Origin: Papaver somniferum
Lineage: Eukaryota; Streptophyta; Magnoliopsida; Ranunculales; Papaveraceae
Reading direction: 5' to 3'
NCBI RefSeq assembly: GCF_003573695.1
Contig: NC_039358.1
Location: 17,236,637-17,300,636 of the forward strand
DNA length: 64,000 nucleotides
Position numbers and translations under genes: made by a program
In this document: piece after piece, positions 59,095-64,000 of the stretch
Layout of the letters: each line of letters begins with the position of its first letter
Numbering within the stretch: position 1 is the stretch's first letter
Notes under the pieces: model-generated
Seen by the model: the letters and a program-made list of their open reading frames with translations, nothing else
What the model was told of the DNA's origin: nothing
Databases searched by the model: none

Positions 59095-59481
59095 ATGGAT
59101 ACTCCAAGCACCATGTCTTCTGATGGGAAAGATATCAATATGATTGTTAAGCCATCAATCACTAAGGAAAAAGAGAAATCTCAATTGTCTCCAACTTTAA
59201 AAAGAAAAAGAAAGAATGTGAGGAAGCCAAGAGTTGTTCCTTCAAACTCCCAGAAGTTTTCTGATGTTCTTGAAGAGTTGAAGCTGGCAAGAAAAGAAAT
59301 TCAGCAAATAAAGGCTTGCGTTCTAAGATCATTGGAAATTCATAAGTCCCTGGTTCGACATCATCAACCAAGAAGGTTTATTGGTATTGACTCCTTCCTC
59401 CATGAACCATATGTTCCAATGGCTGTTGACGACAAGGAGTTCGGGGACGACAAGGAATTTTTCAAAGATCTTAATGTCTAG
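59095..59481 (+). CDS. Small basic ORF in place of pol, 128 aa, unknown
   Basis: The ORF starts at ATG 59095 and ends in TAG. I do not recognise it. It has a strongly basic stretch (KRKRKNVRKPR) that could act as a nuclear or nucleic-acid-binding signal, then a short amphipathic helix (LEELKLARKEIQQIKACV) and an acidic C-terminus. A TATTTAAA at 58983-58990 and a pyrimidine-rich leader lie 100 bp upstream, so it may have its own promoter. It could be a retained part of gag-pol, a captured host exon or an element-specific accessory gene. Confidence 0.5.
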   Translation: MDTPSTMSSDGKDINMIVKPSITKEKEKSQLSPTLKRKRKNVRKPRVVPSNSQKFSDVLEELKLARKEIQQIKACVLRSLEIHKSLVRHHQPRRFIGIDSFLHEPYVPMAVDDKEFGDDKEFFKDLNV

Positions 59482-59954
59482 TAAAACTTCTTAAGATAAT
59501 TTTATTCTTTTTTTTGTTTAAGAAGGATAACTAGGGTTTGGAATAGCCATTATTGTGAGTACACATAGCTATGTCCAACGTTTTCATCTCCATATGTTTA
59601 GATTTATTTATTTAAATTCTAAAGTTGTTTGGGAAGATGATTTTTGCAGTATTAATCTTTATGGTTTTATATATTGCAATATATTATGGGATATGTGTGT
59701 TTGCGTCCGTGAACTATTATTATCCCATACGTTGTCAAAAGTTATCTCGTTTATATGTCGATATGCATGTATTGATACAAGATCGATGAACTTTTGACAA
59801 ACAAAAGTTAAGCCTATTATGTCATTTATTGATGGAAGATAGGTTAAAATCTTTTGTTTTACGAGGATTATGTCTATTATGTGTCATTGTGCAAATAGTG
59901 ATGGGAAATAGAATGAATCCTTGTATATTCTGAAGTATTGATCTTCCCTGATCC

Positions 59955-59988
<34 letters not shown>

Positions 59989-60867
59989 GCGGCTCCATAA
60001 GTTCTCTTATGTGAGCATTTCCAACTAAACAAATCATAGATTCGTTTGTGATTAATTTGGTTGTGTATTCCGATTAAATTAATCATGGGTTCTCTTGTGA
60101 TTAGTTTGATTGAGAATTTTTGGATACAAAATCATGTCTTTATGGTTTTTGGTGTCCAAAGAAATACTTATTTTCTTGTAAAAGTAAGGTCGCTCTTGTT
60201 GTTCTTTAGGGAATGACATCAAATGGGGGAGAGTTCTTTTGAACTTGCTCTTAATTTCCATATCTTTGTGGGGAGTGCTGTGGAATATTTGAGGAGTTAT
60301 CTTGTATCTTTATAAACTCCGTGATGAATGCATTTAGCTTCGGCTTTATGATTGCATCTAAACAAAGTTGATATGTATTTTTCTTTGGTCTTGAAGTGTC
60401 TCCATGAAAATTTCATTAGGATCCCGTTTTCGTACCTTTGCCAATTTTATTGACAAAAATGGGGAGAATTAATATGTAATTCACACTACAAATACATATG
60501 GTTTTCGGATCATTATGTAAGGGGGAGTGGTTTTCGTGTTGAGACGAAGTATTGACTAAGGGGGAGTGATACATATCACCATAGTATTGTTGTCGAAGTT
60601 GTGATATAAGAACTTTGATACTGTGTAATAATACTATGACACTGTATAACAATGATCGAGAGCTTTTGTTTTCTCATTGTTATGGATACGGATCTTCAAC
60701 AACTATGATGCTGAATTGAACATCTATGGAATCATGGGAGTACTTGGAAAAGACGAAGTTTTCGAGTAATGTTGAAGCACCAAGGAGATCAAGCATGTGG
60801 ACGAGAAGCTACTAAGTTTTATCTATTTTGTAATCCATATGTATTGATAGTTTTGTCACTAAAATTG
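59482..60867. other. Non-coding 3' part of the long-LTR Copia element
   Basis: No ORF with protein-like content and no pol motif. Several GGGGGAG purine runs occur (60520, 60560), besides the functional tract at 60868. Confidence 0.65.
59956..59986. repeat. (TA)n microsatellite
   Basis: About 31 bp of almost pure TA repeat within the long-LTR Copia element. Confidence 0.9.
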
Positions 60868-60880
60868 ACAAAGGGGGAGA
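60868..60880 (+). promoter_or_regulatory. Polypurine tract
   Basis: ACAAAGGGGGAGA ends two bases before the 3' LTR, the expected plus-strand primer. Confidence 0.85.
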
Positions 60881-60881
60881 T

Positions 60882-63342
60882 TGTTAGAGCATTTCTCGGT
60901 CGAACTCGCATGCGTTGCTATCTCAAGCATGTTTGTCAATATTAGTGATTAAAACTATATGTCTTGATTTCTAGTTACTTATGACTAAGTCTCGGTCTAG
61001 GATAGTTAAGTGTAGTTGAGCTCCAGACTCCATGACGATCATCTTACGAAGACGAAGAACTACTCGAGGAACCTGTGGAACTTCATCCGACTAAGAAGGT
61101 ATGTGGAGACTTAAACTTATATATCACTCAAAATTCTACTCTATCTCCTACTCTTAAGACAAAGTCGTATAAGTATGATGGTTTTCATACATACACATTT
61201 GCTATGTCGAGCCGAGTTTACTCGCCTATTCTTTTCTCGAAATATGTGTTGGTAAGCTTTTGCTTTAACCACATTCATCTTTACCCGTGACGAAAGTCAT
61301 GATGACGTTTCAATCTTGAAAATAGCTTTGGTGACGATAGTCGTGAATAATGATTGTTATAACATTATAGAAGAATGTTTCAATGATTGAAATGTAGAGA
61401 TGAGATTACCAACTATGGATATAAGCATATATAGTGTGTTCGCACATTAGTGTATAAATCCATGTGCCGGAAACCAAGTGTGTGCATATGTGTGCATACG
61501 GTATTGGTGAAGGAGACAGGTTGGGTACGCGTACCCGTACGCGTACCAGTGGAAGTTTTCAACCGAAAATTTCTGCTGAGTTTGTAGTTTGCAAACTAAT
61601 AAACCAGTCACCTTAGGTACGCATACCCTTACGCATACCCAAAGAAGTTTTCGAACCGATTTTTTTTGCTGAGTTTGTAAACTCAAATCCGGTAGCTAAG
61701 GTACGCATACTCGTACGCGTACCCAAGCTGGTTATTTCTCAAATCGGTAGTTCATGAAATTAAAACAATAATTTATAAGGAACACAATCTTTGCAAACTG
61801 TGGGTATATTGTTCATGAATTGATTCAAATGGATCAAACCGATTTTGTTTCAATTGTGTCTATGAATAAAGACCTAAGCAATTGAAAAACTCTTCAATTA
61901 GTTCTTATGAGTCATTTGAACTAGTTATGTGAAGAAGATGAATACGGTTAATATGAAAGTGCTCATATGGCTAACCATTGGTTAACTATTTGTGAACCAA
62001 CTAAGTGAACACGTTTAGGTACGGTTACTCAAACCTAAATGAAATACATTTCATTTGTGTATGACAAGCTAAGTTTCGATCTAACGGTTGAAAGATATTA
62101 GCTTGGTTGAATCAGGTTTTTCATCTAACGGTGAATATTGAATTCCTTGTTACCAAGGTAACTTGGATTGCAAACCCTGATTTGAAAACTATATAAAGGA
62201 GACATCTAACAACTGGAAAAAATAAATCCCCACACCTCCTGTATGATACTAGTTGGTTTTACTAGAGTCGATTCTCCTTTAACCTTAGGTTTCTTCTCGA
62301 GACCCTGTAGGTTAATGACTGAAAGACTTCATTGGGATTGTGAAGCCAGGAGAAACTACTTCTCTTGTAGTTGAGCGATCTGATCTTGCCATTTTCTATC
62401 GTACGAGTTCAATTGAATAATTGACTTGAGATTATATCTCCGGTAGGGCAAGATAAAAAGAAATCACAAACATCTTCGTCTCATCGTTTGTGATTCTGCA
62501 ATATCTAGTTTCGCTACCATATGATTTAGATTATTGTGAGGTGATTGATAGTACTAGGCTGTTCTTTGGGAATATAAGTTCGGGTTATCAATTAGTTCAT
62601 GTTCACCTTTATTTATCAAAAGACAGAACAAAAACTGATAGGTTTATCTGTGGGAGACAGATTTATCTATTATCATTGACTTTTATGTATGATACAGATT
62701 TGTTTATTAAAGTCTTCGACTTTGGGTCGTAGAAACTCTTGGTTGTGGGTGAGATCAGCTAAGGGAATCAAGTGCGTAGTATCCTGCTGGGATCAGAGAC
62801 GTAAGAAGCGCAATTGTACCTTGAATCAATGTGAGATTGATTAGGGTTCAACTACAGTCCAGACCGAAGTTAGTTTATAGTAGACTAGTGTTTGTAGCGG
62901 CTTAATACAATGTGGTGTTCAATCTGAACTAGGTCCCGGGATTTTTCTGCATTTGCGCGCGGTTTCCTCGTTAACAAAACTTCTGGTGTCTGTGTTATTT
63001 CTATTCCGCATTATATTTTGTTATATAATTGAAATATCACAGATTGTGCGTTGTGTCGATCAATTGTGAAATCCAACCTTTGGTTGTAGATTGGAAATTG
63101 ATTTATCCTTGGATATTGGTCTTTGGTACCATCCAAGGTTATATCTCTAGTATTTGATACAGACTCGCAGATTGCTTGAGTAAAGATCAAATCGAGAGAT
63201 AGGGATATTAACTCCTTGATATACTTTTTTATTAAGATTGAGTGTGACTGTCTAGTTGATTCTCTTAAAAGTATATTAGATTTAGTCCATACAGATGGCT
63301 AATTAAAATATTGGGTGAGGTTGTTGTACCCCCGCATTTTCA
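60882..63342 (+). repeat. 3' LTR, long type
   Basis: It is collinear with the 5' LTR over its whole length; the TATA box is at 62190-62197 and the GTACGCGTACC cluster at about 61525-61725. The two LTRs are very similar, with scattered substitutions and small indels. Confidence 0.93.
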
Positions 63343-63347
63343 GAGGA

Positions 63348-64000
63348 TGATCAAGATTGTTGGTTCTTGGATCTGTAATTGTTTGAACGACTCAGTTTAA
63401 ACAATGTAAAGTGTTAGAATGTGTCGAAGAAGAAGTACTCTACAAAATCTACAGTAATGAGTGATCATGGCGAAGAAGTATTTTGATATAAGTCATGCAA
63501 AAAATTGTATAAATTATATGAAGAAGTTTTTTGTGGTGATGTTAGAAGATCGACAAATAACTATTCTACTATTCTGGTGTTTTAAGTGCAAAGGAATAAT
63601 TTAACTTAGGCGGTGGTTCAATCTCAAAACACTAAAGAAGTTTGATTCGTGCTAGTGATGATGTCCTAGGATGGCCTGGTATAAGGTGGTAAACATTCAT
63701 GCCTTGTTGGAGTGGAGACGATGGTTTTGTTCACGTTACGAAAGGTGGTTATTGTTGGGGTTTTTTTCCCTGAAGATGGTTTTGGAATTCTACGGAGTGT
63801 AACTTGCGGTGTTTCATAAGTAATGTGGTTTCCAAGTTTAGGGTTTCTTAATGAAAGCATGGGGATATTCTTAGAAGTTCTATTAGACTTGGGGAGCAAG
63901 GATATATCTACTATATAAAAAGGCTTATATGAGTAGAAATCATCCTCATGGCGATCCTCTTGACAGGGGGTGATGGGAAAAATCTAGGTGAGAAGAGTGA
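63348..64000. other. Unassigned flank right of the Copia element
   Basis: No convincing coding sequence; a 77-codon minus ORF (63666-63899) has no recognisable content. The sequence should continue that of 54270-54668, which the Copia insertion split. Confidence 0.5.

Larger units (their letters stand above)
54669..63342 (+). mobile_element. Complete non-autonomous Copia-type LTR retrotransposon with long LTRs, 8674 bp
   Basis: LTRs at 54669-57122 (2454 bp) and 60882-63342 (2461 bp) start TGTTAGAGC and end CGCATTTTCA. A perfect 5-bp duplication GAGGA flanks them (54664-54668 and 63343-63347). An initiator-Met primer site follows the 5' LTR and a purine tract precedes the 3' LTR. Only about 3.8 kb lies between the LTRs: a UBN2-type Copia gag and a small basic ORF. 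No protease, integrase, RT or RNase H is visible. Very long LTRs with this PBS recall the SIRE/Maximus lineage, which I give as likely only. Confidence 0.93.

Overview
The window reads as nuclear DNA of a flowering plant, most likely a eudicot. It is AT-rich, holds intron-containing genes with GT/AG splice sites, and carries plant-type transposable elements: Copia and Tat-type Gypsy LTR elements, RNase-H-bearing LINEs, Mutator- and hAT-like elements and a Helitron. I cannot name the species from sequence alone. Only two conserved host genes are recognisable. One is PEX1, the peroxisomal AAA+ ATPase (18116-32280, +, 17 exons that join in phase to 1151 residues). The other is a single-exon PORR-domain organelle RNA-binding protein (34454-35719, +). 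Almost everything else is transposon, much of it nested.

Layout, left half. 1-3848: a decayed LINE (RT, zf-RVT, RNase H) split by a 1.33-kb Mutator-like element at 103-1434 with about 145-bp inverted repeats and a 9-bp target duplication. 3849-18000: a region with many TGCCGG/CCGGCA motifs, a small SANT/NAM-associated-like gene (13765-14259, -) and a frameshifted plant-mobile-domain (PMD) gene (15187-17810, -). This region is split by a complete Tat-type LTR element (4474-13334, 469/470-bp LTRs, TSD GGCAG). That element keeps decayed gag and protease, has no visible RT, RNase H or integrase, and carries on its antisense strand a six-exon gene whose exons join in phase to 767 codons. The PMD start codon lies only about 306 bp from, and head-to-head with, the PEX1 start codon.

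Middle. PEX1 introns hold a 104-bp hAT-like MITE (intron 10) and two opposed copies of a Copia leader/gag fragment (intron 15), which form a long inverted repeat. A LINE 3' fragment lies just past PEX1. The PORR gene is followed within about 35 bp by the start of a decayed Copia element (35753-41752).

Right half. 41904-43040 is a TIR element with ACGTCTAGGTT motif arrays. 43367-46598 is a TIR element with TGCCGG arrays. 46819-48535 is a non-autonomous Helitron. 49085-51530 is a second LINE on the minus strand. A Gypsy protease remnant and a decayed LTR-like stretch follow. 54669-63342 is a complete Copia-type LTR element with 2.45-kb LTRs and TSD GAGGA; it keeps gag and a small basic ORF but shows no pol. 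The window thus holds two structurally complete LTR elements of different superfamilies that both appear to lack pol and so would depend on proteins supplied in trans.

The strongest candidates for something new are the spliced antisense gene inside the pol-less Tat element, the PEX1 intronic hairpin, and the motif-array DNA elements.
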